The position numbers and the translations under genes are program-made. A stretch of DNA of 64,000 nucleotides from JAXDJH01 sp034663635. Its GTDB lineage: Bacteria > Actinomycetota > CADDZG01 > WHSQ01. The notes beneath the pieces are model-generated. The model did no database searches, was not told the DNA's origin, and saw nothing but the letters and a program-made list of their open reading frames with translations. Within the stretch, counting starts at the first letter, position 1. Each line of letters begins with the position of its first letter. This document shows, piece after piece, positions 1 through 8,522 of this stretch. Where the stretch lies: contig JAXDJH010000016.1 of NCBI GenBank assembly GCA_034663635.1, positions 35,418-99,417 on the forward strand, read 5' to 3'.

Positions 1-1
1 A

Positions 2-1024
2 GTTGATGGACTCGTAGGTGAGGAGTTGTTGGAGGCGGTCTCCGAAGGCGTGATCGTCCTGAACGACGTAATGAATCCCGTTCTGGCGAACTCGGCTGCT
101 CGAGAACAGTTGTCGCTGGACCGCGGGTTCGGTTTCGCGGAGATTCCCAGCGAAGTTAGGTCGATGGCTCGTCGAGCCTTCTCAACCGGCGAACCCGTTG
201 TAGAGATCGTTGAGGTTTGGAATCCTCGACAGCGCAGTCTTGAGGTCAACGTCGTTCCTCTTGCTGGTGAAGCGGGAGCGGTTGTCAGCTTGCGAGACGT
301 GTCCGACGAACAGCGAGCGCAAACGATCAGGCGACGTTTCGTGACGCATGCTTCTCATGAGTTGAAGACTCCGGTTGCCGGGATCCAGGCCCTTGCGGAA
401 GCTGTGCTCGAAGCGTTGCCGGATGACCCCGAGGCGGTCGAGCGTTTCGGGCAGAGACTAGTGCTGGAAAGCGAGAGATTGGGTCGCCTCATCGGGGACC
501 TCCTCGATCTTTCTCGTCTGGAAGACCCCGGCAGCTTCTTGGACAAGCCGGTGGACCTGGCGGCGGTCATCGCTGTGGAAGTCGCAGAGATCGGCCCGCG
601 TGTCGAGGCCAAGCGGATCAGATTGCAAACGGAGGTCACACCAGGCCTCTTCGCTCGCGGCGACGACCAACAGCTGGCTTTGCTCGTGCGCAACCTGCTC
701 GACAACGCCTACCGATACACGTCAGAGGAGGGGAGCATCGAGGTTTCCCTTCGTCGTGAGCTTGAGGGAGCGATCATCGAGGTTTCGGATGATGGCGTCG
801 GTATCCCCATGAAAGCTCAGGCCAGAGTGTTCGAGAGGTTCTTCAGGGTCGACGAAGCTCGCTCTCGCACGAGCGGGGGCACTGGGCTCGGTCTCGCCAT
901 CGTGAAGCACGTTGCGGATCTCCATGGCGGGCACGTCGAACTTCTGAGCGAGTTTGGAGAGGGGTCCACATTCAGAGTGCACCTTCCCCTCGCTCCGGAG
1001 ACCATCGGTTCGGAGGCAACGTAG
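2..1024 (+). CDS. PhoR-like sensor histidine kinase (5' truncated by window)
   Basis: Membrane or cytosolic sensor kinase, probably responding to phosphate status. The frame is open to the window edge, so the N-terminus is missing; the first in-frame TTG (26) is not a credible start because coding sequence continues upstream. A PAS-like segment (VSEGVIVLNDVMNPVLAN) is followed by the H-box THASHELKTP (phospho-acceptor His), N-box RNLLDNAYRYT, G1 DDGVGIP, F-box FERFFR and G2 GGTGLGLAIV, the standard HisKA plus HATPase_c order. The stop at 1022-1024 abuts the GTG of the response regulator. The PhoR assignment rests on the following PhoB-like, DUF47 and Pit genes; the sensing domain cannot be seen. 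Confidence 0.9.
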   Translation, partial: VDGLVGEELLEAVSEGVIVLNDVMNPVLANSAAREQLSLDRGFGFAEIPSEVRSMARRAFSTGEPVVEIVEVWNPRQRSLEVNVVPLAGEAGAVVSLRDVSDEQRAQTIRRRFVTHASHELKTPVAGIQALAEAVLEALPDDPEAVERFGQRLVLESERLGRLIGDLLDLSRLEDPGSFLDKPVDLAAVIAVEVAEIGPRVEAKRIRLQTEVTPGLFARGDDQQLALLVRNLLDNAYRYTSEEGSIEVSLRRELEGAIIEVSDDGVGIPMKAQARVFERFFRVDEARSRTSGGTGLGLAIVKHVADLHGGHVELLSEFGEGSTFRVHLPLAPETIGSEAT

Positions 1025-1705
1025 GTGCCCAGATTGTTATTGATCGAGGACGAGGAAAGTCTGGGCGAGGCCCTCGCTTACCAACTAACCCGTGAGGGCT
1101 ACGAGGTTCAGAGAACGACCGATGGAGCCGACGGCCTGGCGCGATTCAAGTCGGCGGGGGCCGACCTGGTCTTGCTGGATCTCATGCTCCCGGGGATGTC
1201 CGGCGAAGAGATCTGCAGGGAGATCAGGAGGTCCTCTTCCGTCCCGATCATCATGCTCACGGCGAAAGATGACGAGATCGACAAGGTCGTCGGCTTGGAA
1301 CTGGGGGCCGATGACTACATCACCAAGCCCTTCAGCTCACGCGAGCTGGTCGCACGCATCAAAGCGGTTCTGAGACGGGCTCGCGAGCCCGCCATGGCGA
1401 CGGATTCCGTACTCGAAGGAGGCGGGATACGCCTCGACGTCGACAGAGCCGAGGTCACAGTTAGGGGTCGCGAGGTAAAGCTGACGCGTAAGGAGTTCGA
1501 CCTTCTTGCGTGCCTGATGGAGAACGCGGGACGAGCGCTGCCGCGCGAGGTCCTCATCGATCGGGTTTGGGGAACCGACTATTTCGGCGACACCCGCACC
1601 CTCGACGTTCATATGAAGCGGCTGAGGTCGAAGCTCGAAGAGGATCCTCACGACCCCGTTCTTCTAGTCACCGTGAGGGGACTGGGCTACAAATTCGCGA
1701 CCTGA
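1025..1705 (+). CDS. OmpR/PhoB-family response regulator
   Basis: DNA-binding response regulator, predicted partner of the kinase ending one base upstream. The 226-residue chain has a receiver domain with acidic pocket E8/D9, phospho-acceptor D52 in LVLLDLMLP, Thr in MLTAKDD and Lys in YITKPFSS. The C-terminal winged helix (about residues 130-225) contains the typical LTRKEFDLLACL and VRGLGYKF ends. GTG start directly after the kinase stop implies translational coupling. Regulated genes probably include the phosphate transport genes immediately downstream, but no Pho box was confidently identified by eye. Confidence 0.93.
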   Translation: MPRLLLIEDEESLGEALAYQLTREGYEVQRTTDGADGLARFKSAGADLVLLDLMLPGMSGEEICREIRRSSSVPIIMLTAKDDEIDKVVGLELGADDYITKPFSSRELVARIKAVLRRAREPAMATDSVLEGGGIRLDVDRAEVTVRGREVKLTRKEFDLLACLMENAGRALPREVLIDRVWGTDYFGDTRTLDVHMKRLRSKLEEDPHDPVLLVTVRGLGYKFAT

Positions 1706-1804
1706 CTTCTGTTCACCGGAAGTTCATGTTCCTCGTCCGGGTGAGCCTTCCAGAGCTTGTTAGGTTTCGCGCGGAACTGCAAACCTTCGAGCTTGGGAGC
1801 TGGA

Positions 1805-2422
1805 ATGCGTCTGCGCATCACCCCGCAAGATCACACGTTCTTCGACCTGTTCGAGAAGCTCGCCCTCAAGGTGAAAGAGGGGGCCGACGATCTCCTGGGC
1901 CTCCTGCAGGACTACACCGACCTCGATCGGAAGATCGGCAAGATCCTGGATATCGAGCACCAGGGCGATGAGTTGACCCATGAGGTCATCAGGCGAGTGA
2001 ACACCTCTTTCGTGACTCCCTTCGACCGGGAAGACATCCACCATTTGGTTTCCAGCCTCGACGACGTGCTCGATCACATCGAGGCCGCAGCGGAGTACCT
2101 CCAACTGCAGAAGATCGAACAACCAATCCCTCAGATGATCTCGCTGGCGGAGACATTGGCCGAGGCTGCATCCAAGACCGCTCTTGCCATGCCACACCTC
2201 GAGAACATGAAGGATCTCGAGGAGTACTGGATCGAGATCAACCGACTCGAGAACGAGGGCGACCGGATGTACCGACGCACGATCGCGGAGCTTTTCTCCG
2301 GTGACTACAAGGCTATGGACGTCTTGAAGTTCAAGGAGATCATCGAACAGATCGAGGGTGGGATCGACAGGCTCGAAGATGTCGCCAACGCTATCGAGAG
2401 CATCTACCTGAAGCACAGCTGA
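1805..2422 (+). CDS. DUF47 family PhoU-like protein (Pit accessory)
   Basis: All-helical cytosolic protein of the DUF47/PhoU-like family (205 residues), which accompanies Pit-type phosphate permeases and is thought to control them. Acidic clusters such as EHQGDELTH and ENEGDRMYRR, the metal-binding E-x-x-x-D-type motifs of PhoU folds, occur at about residues 50 and 155. ATG at 1805 is chosen over the upstream in-frame start at 1757 because GGGAG lies about 5 nt upstream and the family begins near MRLRITPQD. Its TGA overlaps the ATG of the permease (TGATG), so the two are coupled. Confidence 0.88.
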   Translation: MRLRITPQDHTFFDLFEKLALKVKEGADDLLGLLQDYTDLDRKIGKILDIEHQGDELTHEVIRRVNTSFVTPFDREDIHHLVSSLDDVLDHIEAAAEYLQLQKIEQPIPQMISLAETLAEAASKTALAMPHLENMKDLEEYWIEINRLENEGDRMYRRTIAELFSGDYKAMDVLKFKEIIEQIEGGIDRLEDVANAIESIYLKHS

Positions 2423-3567
2423 TGCCTTTCTCACTCGAAGCGGGGATCATCATCCTCGTCGCGCTGTCTTTCGACTTCGTGAATGGATTTCACGACGCCG
2501 CGAACTCCATCGCGACCGTCGTGTCGACGAGGGTTCTCTCCCCGAGGGTCGCGGTGGCGTGGGCAGCGTTCTGGAACTTCATCGCCTTTCTCGTTTTCGG
2601 GACCGCCGTTGCCAAGACCGTGGGCGCGGGCACGATCGACATCTCCCTGCTCGCGACGAAGGCCGACGGGTTCAACGTGATACTCGCCGCGCTGATCGGC
2701 GCGATCGGCTACGACCTGCTTACCTGGTATTTCGGGTTGCCCACTTCCTCGTCCCACGCTTTGGCCGGCGGATTGGTAGGAGCTGCGCTCGTTTACGGCG
2801 GCAAAGACATGTTGGTCTCTTCCGGCCTGACCAAGATTGCGATCTTCATAGTCGTGTCTCCGATCGTGGGATTCATCCTCGGAGTGATCTTGATGAACAT
2901 CATCACGACGATCGCGCAGTTGGTGACCAGGAGCGGTAAATCAACCGTTCAGGGAGCGAACAAGTTCTTCCGGAGGATGCAGTTGTTTTCCGCAGCAGCT
3001 TTCTCGCTTGGGCATGGAGGCAACGACGCTCAGAAGACGATGGGCATCATCGCGGCTGTTGTCTTCATCGATGCGCATGCAGGAACCACCCTCGGTGATG
3101 AGCTCCACATCGAACTGTGGATGGTTCTTCTCGCTCACCTCGCGATTGGACTCGGCACGATGTCGGGGGGGTGGCGGATCGTCCACACGCTCGGCTCACG
3201 GATCACGAAGCTTCAACCGGTGGGCGGGGCATCCGCCGAGACTGCGGCCGCGGCCACGCTGTTCGCGACAACTCACTTCGGCATACCCGTATCCACCACC
3301 CACACCATCACTGGAGCGGTAATCGGAGTGGGGACCACCAACCGGGTCTCCGCGGTGAGGTGGGGTGTGACGGGCAGGGTTCTATATGCATGGGTCCTCA
3401 CCATCCCGGGCGCTGCCCTGATCGCCGCCCTGGCTTACGAGCTGCTGCGGATCGTGCCGGCCGAGGCTGTTGGGACCGTCGGTTTGGTCGCGGCCGCCCT
3501 GACGGGAGTCGTTCTGCTCAATCGCAGACGGCGTCAGGTGAACGACGTCATCTATGCGCCCCCGTGA
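2422..3567 (+). CDS. Pit-family inorganic phosphate permease
   Basis: Cation-coupled low-affinity phosphate transporter of the inner membrane (PiT family, 381 residues). The two PiT signature repeats are visible: DFVNGFHDAANSIA near residue 14 and SLGHGGNDAQKTMG near residue 196, each with the conserved GFHDAAN/GHGGNDAQ core. About ten hydrophobic segments are evident. It overlaps the DUF47 gene by one base. Position after a PhoR/PhoB pair suggests phosphate-responsive expression of the four-gene unit, although a 100-nt gap before DUF47 could hold a separate promoter. Confidence 0.93.
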   Translation: MPFSLEAGIIILVALSFDFVNGFHDAANSIATVVSTRVLSPRVAVAWAAFWNFIAFLVFGTAVAKTVGAGTIDISLLATKADGFNVILAALIGAIGYDLLTWYFGLPTSSSHALAGGLVGAALVYGGKDMLVSSGLTKIAIFIVVSPIVGFILGVILMNIITTIAQLVTRSGKSTVQGANKFFRRMQLFSAAAFSLGHGGNDAQKTMGIIAAVVFIDAHAGTTLGDELHIELWMVLLAHLAIGLGTMSGGWRIVHTLGSRITKLQPVGGASAETAAAATLFATTHFGIPVSTTHTITGAVIGVGTTNRVSAVRWGVTGRVLYAWVLTIPGAALIAALAYELLRIVPAEAVGTVGLVAAALTGVVLLNRRRRQVNDVIYAPP

Positions 3568-3590
3568 TAGCCGCGCTATAACTGCTTCCC

Positions 3591-3902
3591 ATGAGTGACG
3601 ACGAACTCCAACTGCTACGAGACCAGGCGAAAGCCGATCGCAAGCTGATCCAGCAGGCCGCCGACACCTTGGCCGAGATAGGTCGCGGCGAGGGGCTCAC
3701 CGACCCTCAGGCCGACGTGCTTGCCGCCTTACGGATCAGGCTTGAGGGCAAGAAGCGCGCATCTCTCGACGAGCTGATTACCGCGGCCGGGGACATCTCG
3801 GGAAAGAAGGATCTCGGCGACGTATTGAGCGGACCGGTCGAGAAGAAGAACGCTGACTGGCCCGAGATCGAAGAGAAGAAGCTTGACTGGCCCGGTGCCT
3901 AA
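3591..3902 (+). CDS. small charged hypothetical protein
   Basis: 103-residue soluble protein of unknown function, rich in Glu, Asp and Lys, predicted helical. The C-terminus has two near-identical segments, KKNADWPEIEE and KKLDWPGA, a short internal repeat. No signal peptide or known domain was recognised. No Shine-Dalgarno precedes ATG; TATAAC at 3577-3582 lies 8 nt upstream, so a leaderless transcript is possible. It ends directly against the convergent PAC2 gene. Confidence 0.7.
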   Translation: MSDDELQLLRDQAKADRKLIQQAADTLAEIGRGEGLTDPQADVLAALRIRLEGKKRASLDELITAAGDISGKKDLGDVLSGPVEKKNADWPEIEEKKLDWPGA

Positions 3903-4787
3903 CTAGCCGTCTCCGCCGTTCTCGCGCTGTTGGAGGAATTGCTCCACCTCTGCGGCCAGCGCGTCGGCACTCGGCAGTTCGGATGGATGGATGGCTTCCT
4001 CTACCGACCGTTCGTCGGCCCGCTCCTCGAGTAGTGCGACGTAGGCCTGCACATCTTCGTCGGTCGCGACGATCTCCGAAACCCGTTCTTCGTACGCGGC
4101 TGATGCGATCTCGAGCTCGGTGATATCCGTCTCGATGTCGGTCAGCTCTGACGCGTTCTGGACGAGGGCCATTGCAGCCTTGGGATTCGGAGTGATCGCG
4201 AGGTAGTGGGGCACCGCGGCCCACAGGCTGGCAGAGCCAACGCCCGCTTGCGAGAAGGCGTCATGCAGCACTCCGACGATCCCGGTGGGGCCTTCGTAAC
4301 GCGAGCGATGGAGCCCGAGTCTGGCGATGAGTCCGGGATCGACCGCCGTTCCGGTTATCTGCACCGGTCTCGAATGAGGGACGTCGGCGAGGAGCGCGCC
4401 CAACGTGATGACGAGTTCCACTCCTTTGGAACTCGCAATGTCCACGATCAGCGAGGAAAACGTTTTCCACCTGACGTTCGGTTCGGTGCCGATCAGGACA
4501 ATGACGTCGTGGGGGCCGTCCAACCGAGCGGCCATGAACTCGTTGGATGGCCAGCTGATCTTCCGAGTGATCCCGTCGACCAGCTCCACGTGCGGTCGAA
4601 CGGCCTGGAAGTCGTAGAACTCCTCAGGGTCGATCGAGGCAAGCCGTTCGGCCCCCCAGGTTCGCGCGAGATGCGAGGCCGCGAATGAAGCGGCGTCACC
4701 CGCGTCGTTCCATCCTCGGAACGCAGCTATGAGGATCGGAGAGCGGAGCTCGATGTCCCTGTGAAACGTGACGCGCTCGTCTGCCAT
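3903..4787 (-). CDS. PAC2 (proteasome assembly chaperone 2) family protein
   Basis: Member of the PAC2/DUF75 family, common in Actinomycetota and archaea and linked by homology to proteasome assembly; bacterial function is unsettled. Recognised from the N-terminal strand-helix ILIAAFRGWNDAGDAAS, the central VLIGTEPNVRW and the loop GVLHDAFSQAG. The C-terminal 70 residues are acidic and helical. Start: GTG at 4793 or ATG at 4787; ATG is preferred because TAGCCT (minus strand) ends exactly 6 nt upstream and no Shine-Dalgarno is present, matching a leaderless pattern seen elsewhere in this window. Confidence 0.85.
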   Translation of the reverse strand: MADERVTFHRDIELRSPILIAAFRGWNDAGDAASFAASHLARTWGAERLASIDPEEFYDFQAVRPHVELVDGITRKISWPSNEFMAARLDGPHDVIVLIGTEPNVRWKTFSSLIVDIASSKGVELVITLGALLADVPHSRPVQITGTAVDPGLIARLGLHRSRYEGPTGIVGVLHDAFSQAGVGSASLWAAVPHYLAITPNPKAAMALVQNASELTDIETDITELEIASAAYEERVSEIVATDEDVQAYVALLEERADERSVEEAIHPSELPSADALAAEVEQFLQQRENGGDG

Positions 4788-4830
4788 CGTCACAGGCTAT
4801 AGGTGTGGGGCGACTACGGCCCCGGTTCGG

Positions 4831-5499
4831 CTAAGAGGCGACGGTGTCGGGATCGGCGTTGCGAGCCTCGATGTGCCGCTGAAGCTTGCGTTTGATCCTC
4901 TGCAGTGCGTTGTCGATCGACTTGACGTGGTTGCCGAGCGCTCCCGCGATCTCCTCGTAAGACTTCCCGTCCATGTAGAGCCGGAGGACGTCGCCTTCGA
5001 GTTGCGTGAGGCTTTCGCTCATCGAGTCACGGATCGCTTCGATCTCTTGAGCCGAGATGACGAGCTCGACCGGGTCGGAGGCCGTGGACGAGGCCACGAG
5101 ATTGTCGCCGACGGAACGATCAGAGCTGTCGTCGCCGTAAGCCGGCGCGTCGAGGGAGATCGAAGAGTTGAGTGGTTGGTGCTTCTGGCGATTGGCGGTC
5201 TTGATGGCCGTGAGGATCTGACGCGAGATGCAGAGTTCGGCGAAGGCTCGGAAGGGGGTCTCCTGGTTGAGGTCGAAGTCCCGGATCGCCTTGAAGAGTC
5301 CGATCATTCCTTCCTGAACGACGTCTTCCTTGTCGGAACCCGCGAGGAAATACGAGCGCGCTTTGGAACGGGCGAAGTTACGGTACTTGGTGAGGAGAAC
5401 GTCCAGACAACGATCGTCGCCATCTCTGACCCGTGCCACCAAGTCGTTGTCTTCCAGCTCGACGAGCTGGGCCTTTTCCTCTGTCCTGACGCCCTTCAT
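4831..5499 (-). CDS. sigH: SigH-like sigma-70 family RNA polymerase sigma factor
   Basis: Alternative sigma factor of 222 residues resembling the Bacillus SigH/sigma-30 group. Region 2 is visible (LLTKYRNFARSKARSYF, EDVVQEGMIGLFKAIRDFD, FRAFAELCISRQILTAIK) and region 4 near the C-terminus (LTQLEGDVLRLYMDGKSYEEIA with HVKSIDNALQRIKRKL as the recognition helix). Region 3 is reduced. GGGGGGAA lies 5 nt upstream of ATG. No anti-sigma gene is adjacent. The name reflects family only; it need not control sporulation. Confidence 0.88.
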   Translation of the reverse strand: MKGVRTEEKAQLVELEDNDLVARVRDGDDRCLDVLLTKYRNFARSKARSYFLAGSDKEDVVQEGMIGLFKAIRDFDLNQETPFRAFAELCISRQILTAIKTANRQKHQPLNSSISLDAPAYGDDSSDRSVGDNLVASSTASDPVELVISAQEIEAIRDSMSESLTQLEGDVLRLYMDGKSYEEIAGALGNHVKSIDNALQRIKRKLQRHIEARNADPDTVAS

Positions 5500-5540
5500 A
5501 AACGTTCCCCCCGAGTTGCCGGCGCGGTCCCGCCTTTAAG

Positions 5541-5560
5541 TACGCTGCACCACGCTGTAC
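5541..5560. promoter_or_regulatory. imperfect tandem decamer upstream of sigH
   Basis: Two adjacent decamers, TACGCTGCAC and CACGCTGTAC, lie about 45 nt upstream of the sigma factor start. They could be an operator for sigH. The rest of 5500-5730 shows no gene; no convincing -35/-10 pair was found. Confidence 0.25.
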
Positions 5561-5730
5561 GTATCGGCAGGAAGAGTGGTTGCCTAAATCAGGCTTTCAC
5601 GCTATTTGTCCCTATTCGTCTCAACAATGGCCCGTACGGGTGATATTCCACTGCTGGACGGACTAGCCCCCCACCCAGGGGATCTCGAGCCGATGGGCCA
5701 TATTCTGCCAAATTCGTGCGTTCTCTGCAT

Positions 5731-5821
5731 GGAGGCGAAAGGGGACTGGTGTCCCTCCCGGTCTTCAAAACCGGTGAGGCCCCTAACCGGGCCTGGCGGG
5801 TTCGATTCCCGTCCGCCTCCG
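5731..5821 (+). tRNA. selC: tRNA-Sec (anticodon UCA)
   Basis: Selenocysteine tRNA of about 91 nt. An acceptor stem GGAGGCG pairs with CGCCTCC, a 6-bp D stem (GGGGAC/GTCCCT) closes a TGGT loop, the anticodon arm CCGGT-CTTCAAA-ACCGG carries TCA at 5765-5767, the long variable arm spans about 5775-5793, and the T arm has TTCGATT. Size, long D stem and extended variable arm are characteristic of tRNA-Sec rather than a suppressor. CCA is not encoded. No selA, selB or selD lies in the window. The 3' half is copied several times downstream (see repeats), the hallmark of an integration target. Confidence 0.93.
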
Positions 5822-5885
5822 CTCGCTCCGGCGGACCCGCCTGGCCCGATGCCGATCTCACCCGCCTCGCCGCTGCGCGGCTCAT
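5794..5885 (+). repeat. selC 3'-end repeat, copy 1 (native tRNA end plus flank)
   Basis: T-arm/acceptor end of the genuine tRNA-Sec plus about 65 nt of flank ending in CGCTGCGCGGCTC. This 92-nt unit is repeated, with decay, at 9851-9934. It contains the palindrome GCCGCTGCGCGGC. Confidence 0.85.
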
Positions 5886-5945
5886 TGGCGGGTTCGATTC
5901 CCGTCCGCCTCCGCTATCGCTCCGGCGTCCCGCCTAGCCCCACAT
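5886..5945 (+). repeat. selC 3'-end repeat, copy 2
   Basis: Starts 92 nt after copy 1 with an identical tRNA 3' segment (TGGCGGGTTCGATTCCCGTC then CGCCTCCGCT) and continues CGCTCCGGCG. It marks the left edge of the GH92 module; the last codons and stop of the GH92 gene on the minus strand lie inside it. Confidence 0.85.
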
Positions 5946-8310
5946 CGGTCGGCTCCTGGGTAGGCGGCGCCGGGTGGCAGCCGAACGAGCTGGTCGCGTG
6001 CGTCGACAGCGACGGGGGAGCGGCGGCCGGATCGGCTCCCCATTCCAGGTTCGGCACCTCGCTCATCCGAAGCTGCAGCGTTGCCCCGCCGAGCTCGTCC
6101 TCCGTCAGCCATGCGCGATCAAGCGGTGAAGCGCCGAGCGTCGCGGACGTGACGTACTTGGCCGCGGGTGACGCTCCGGGCGCCTCGATCACGAGATCGG
6201 ATCGACCCGGGCGGTGGACAACGGCTCGCTCGAACACCGGGCTCGCCGTGACGTAGAGCGGCGCGCCCGGGGTCATCGGGTAAATGCCTAGCATCGTCCA
6301 CACGAGCCATCCCGATAGAGCTCCGAGGTCGTCGTTACCGGGCAGCCCGTCGGTCGTCGGCGTGAACAGCGACGCGGCGGAGCGCGCGACGGCCTGCGTC
6401 TTCCACGGCGCGCCGGCGTAGTTGTAGAGGAACGGAGCCTCCAAGTCGTGCTCGTTGCCGGGCGCGTACTGGTTGCCGTAGTAGGCGATGCCAAACAGCG
6501 TCGCCTGGTTCTGCGCCTTCGGTACGACGACCGGCGTCGCGGCCGCTCCGGCGAACGAGAAGAAGTCATCGAGGCGCGAGCTCACCTCGTCGTCGCCACC
6601 CATGCGATCGATGAGGCCGCGCAGGTCGTGCATCGCCAGCCACGAGTACTGCCAAGAAGTCCCCTCCTGGAAGCCATAACCGAGCTCCGGCGCGAACGGG
6701 TCGGCCCACGCTCCGGAGGCGTCGCGCGGTCGGATCCAACGAGTCTCGGGATCGAGCAGCTGCCGGTATCCGGTCGAGCGGTTCAAGAGGATGTCGTGGT
6801 CTGCGGTGCGTCCTGTCGCGTCCGCGATTAGAGCTAGCGCGAACTCGGCGATGCCGAACTCCAGTGTCGTTCCCGTTTCGCGCGGCCCGCCGTCGAGCAT
6901 GTCGGCCGGGTTGGCCGGCTGCGGTACCGGGAGGTAGCCGAGGTTCAGGTAGTCATCAGAACGACGCGACGCGAGCGACCACATCGCGTCGTACAGCTCG
7001 TCGTAGTCCTCCTTCTTATCGACCAGTCCACGGCACATAGCCTCGGCGATGAATGGGATCGCCGGATCGCCCGACATCGAGCCGGTATTGATGTGTGCTA
7101 GCTGCCAGCGTGGGAGCGAGCCCGTCGTGCGGTGAAGGTCGAGCATCGAGAACACCATGTCGCGGTACGCGTCGGGGTCGATGACCGCGAGCAATTGATT
7201 CTGCCCGCGGTAGGAATCCCACAGCGCGAACGAGGAGTAGTGGGGCCGCTCGCCTGAGTGGATCGCGCCGTCGCCTCCCCGGTAGCGGCCGTCAACGTCG
7301 CTCATGATGTTCGGGAACGTCTGCGCGTGGTACAGCCCTGTATAGAACGAGGTGCGATCGGCGTCCGTTCCGCCTTCGATCTCGATTGAGCCGAGCGCGT
7401 TGTTCCACACCTCGCGTGCTTGCGTGCGGACATCGTCGAAGTTCCAGTCGGGGATCTCGGCGTCGAGGTTGCCGAGCGCGCCGGCCTCGTCGACGTAGGA
7501 GATGCCCACCTTCGCCAGCACCGTTCCGCCGGAGTCGAACCGAACGACGGCTCCGACCCCAGATCCCGCGACCTCTTCGCCCACCGCGACCGGCGCTCCA
7601 TCCATGGTCGTGACGGCCGCAACGGGGCGATCGAAACGCGCCGCGAAGAACACGGTGTGATCAGGTCTAGTGACGTCGGTGCTCCCGATGATCGTCTGCG
7701 CGTCGACGCGGACGAACCGTGCATTCAACAGGCCCTTGAGGTCACGGCCGGCGTGCAACACGATCGCCGCGTCGGCGTCGGGCAGGAAGGTGTAGCGATG
7801 CATCCCGGCTCGGCGTGTCGCCGTCAACTCCGCGCGGACCCCATAGCGGGAGAGAAGCGCGGAGTAGTAGCCGGGCTCCGCGACCTCGGTCGCGTGGTCG
7901 ACGGGGGACGAATACGCGGGAACCGGCTGCGGGTAGAACGGGTTGGCAAGATTGCCGGAGGTCGGCTCGCCGGTGATCGGCATCAGCGGCACCTGGCCGC
8001 CCTGTACACCGCCGGTCGACATATGCGTGTGACTGAAGCCGGTCACGATCGCGTTGTGGCGGTAGTATCCGCCGTAGTTCACCGGCCCTTCGGCGGTGTC
8101 GGGGCCGAGGCCGACCATCCCGTGCGGCAGCAGCGGACCGGGGCTGACGAATCCGGGCGGAAAAGTGCCGATCATCGGATCGACCCACGAGGCGAGGTCA
8201 GGATGCGGGCCGAGCATTGGACTGACCTGGGCGGTGGCTACCGAGGTCGCCGCCAGTACCAGGACGATCCCTAGCGAGAAGGCTCGTAATGGAGTGGGGT
8301 GATGACGCAT
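5914..8310 (-). CDS. secreted GH92-family glycosidase (alpha-mannosidase-like)
   Basis: Predicted exported exo-alpha-mannosidase of glycoside hydrolase family 92 (798 residues, near the usual 750-800). A Sec signal peptide (SLGIVLVLAATSVATAQ) precedes DLASWVDPMIGT, the typical family start. Family landmarks: TGFSHTHMSTGG, FALWDSYRGQNQLLAVIDP, FQEGTSWQYSWLAMHDL, and GLPGNDDLGALSGWLVWTMLGIYP shortened here to GLPGNDDLGALSGW. ATG at 8310 is preferred to the upstream in-frame ATG at 8376 because it gives a proper signal peptide. The last ten residues (DVGLGGTPER) are encoded by repeat copy 2. Flanked by selC-derived repeats, so probably acquired. No other glycan-degradation gene is near. Confidence 0.88.
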   Translation of the reverse strand: MRHHPTPLRAFSLGIVLVLAATSVATAQVSPMLGPHPDLASWVDPMIGTFPPGFVSPGPLLPHGMVGLGPDTAEGPVNYGGYYRHNAIVTGFSHTHMSTGGVQGGQVPLMPITGEPTSGNLANPFYPQPVPAYSSPVDHATEVAEPGYYSALLSRYGVRAELTATRRAGMHRYTFLPDADAAIVLHAGRDLKGLLNARFVRVDAQTIIGSTDVTRPDHTVFFAARFDRPVAAVTTMDGAPVAVGEEVAGSGVGAVVRFDSGGTVLAKVGISYVDEAGALGNLDAEIPDWNFDDVRTQAREVWNNALGSIEIEGGTDADRTSFYTGLYHAQTFPNIMSDVDGRYRGGDGAIHSGERPHYSSFALWDSYRGQNQLLAVIDPDAYRDMVFSMLDLHRTTGSLPRWQLAHINTGSMSGDPAIPFIAEAMCRGLVDKKEDYDELYDAMWSLASRRSDDYLNLGYLPVPQPANPADMLDGGPRETGTTLEFGIAEFALALIADATGRTADHDILLNRSTGYRQLLDPETRWIRPRDASGAWADPFAPELGYGFQEGTSWQYSWLAMHDLRGLIDRMGGDDEVSSRLDDFFSFAGAAATPVVVPKAQNQATLFGIAYYGNQYAPGNEHDLEAPFLYNYAGAPWKTQAVARSAASLFTPTTDGLPGNDDLGALSGWLVWTMLGIYPMTPGAPLYVTASPVFERAVVHRPGRSDLVIEAPGASPAAKYVTSATLGASPLDRAWLTEDELGGATLQLRMSEVPNLEWGADPAAAPPSLSTHATSSFGCHPAPPTQEPTDVGLGGTPER

Positions 8311-8400
8311 CCCCGGTGGTACTCCAGACGCGAGGTTTCTCCTCTTATGACTGGTTTGTTCTGTGCAAATGCCCAAAGCGCCGCTCTGGCCCTTTGCTCG

Positions 8401-8465
8401 TGGCGGGTTCGATTCACGTTCGCCTCCGCTATCGCTCCGGCGGACCGCCTAACCCGATCCCGACG
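8401..8465 (+). repeat. selC 3'-end repeat, copy 3
   Basis: TGGCGGGTTCGATTCACGTT followed by CGCCTCCGCTATCGCTCC; two substitutions in the tRNA part versus copy 1. It separates the GH92 module from the hydrolase-cyclase module. The region 8311-8522 otherwise shows no gene. Confidence 0.82.
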
Positions 8466-8522
8466 GGAATCTTGTCTGCCCTCGTCCTTGTGCTCACATC
8501 GGACGCGGCCCACCATTCAGGT

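Noticed and set aside
1760..2434. Long open frame on the minus strand across the DUF47 gene
   Set aside because: Mirror of the real gene in high-GC DNA; no domain or ribosome site, and the plus-strand frame has clear family motifs.
7420..8274. 284-codon plus-strand frame opposite the GH92 gene
   Set aside because: Composition is Arg/Gly/Val-rich shadow coding; GH92 motifs on the minus strand are unambiguous.
8289..8522. N-terminal extension of the hydrolase-cyclase from ATG 8289
   Set aside because: The extension is translated from selC repeat copy 3 and lacks homology-like character; GTG 8523 starts at the expected fold boundary.
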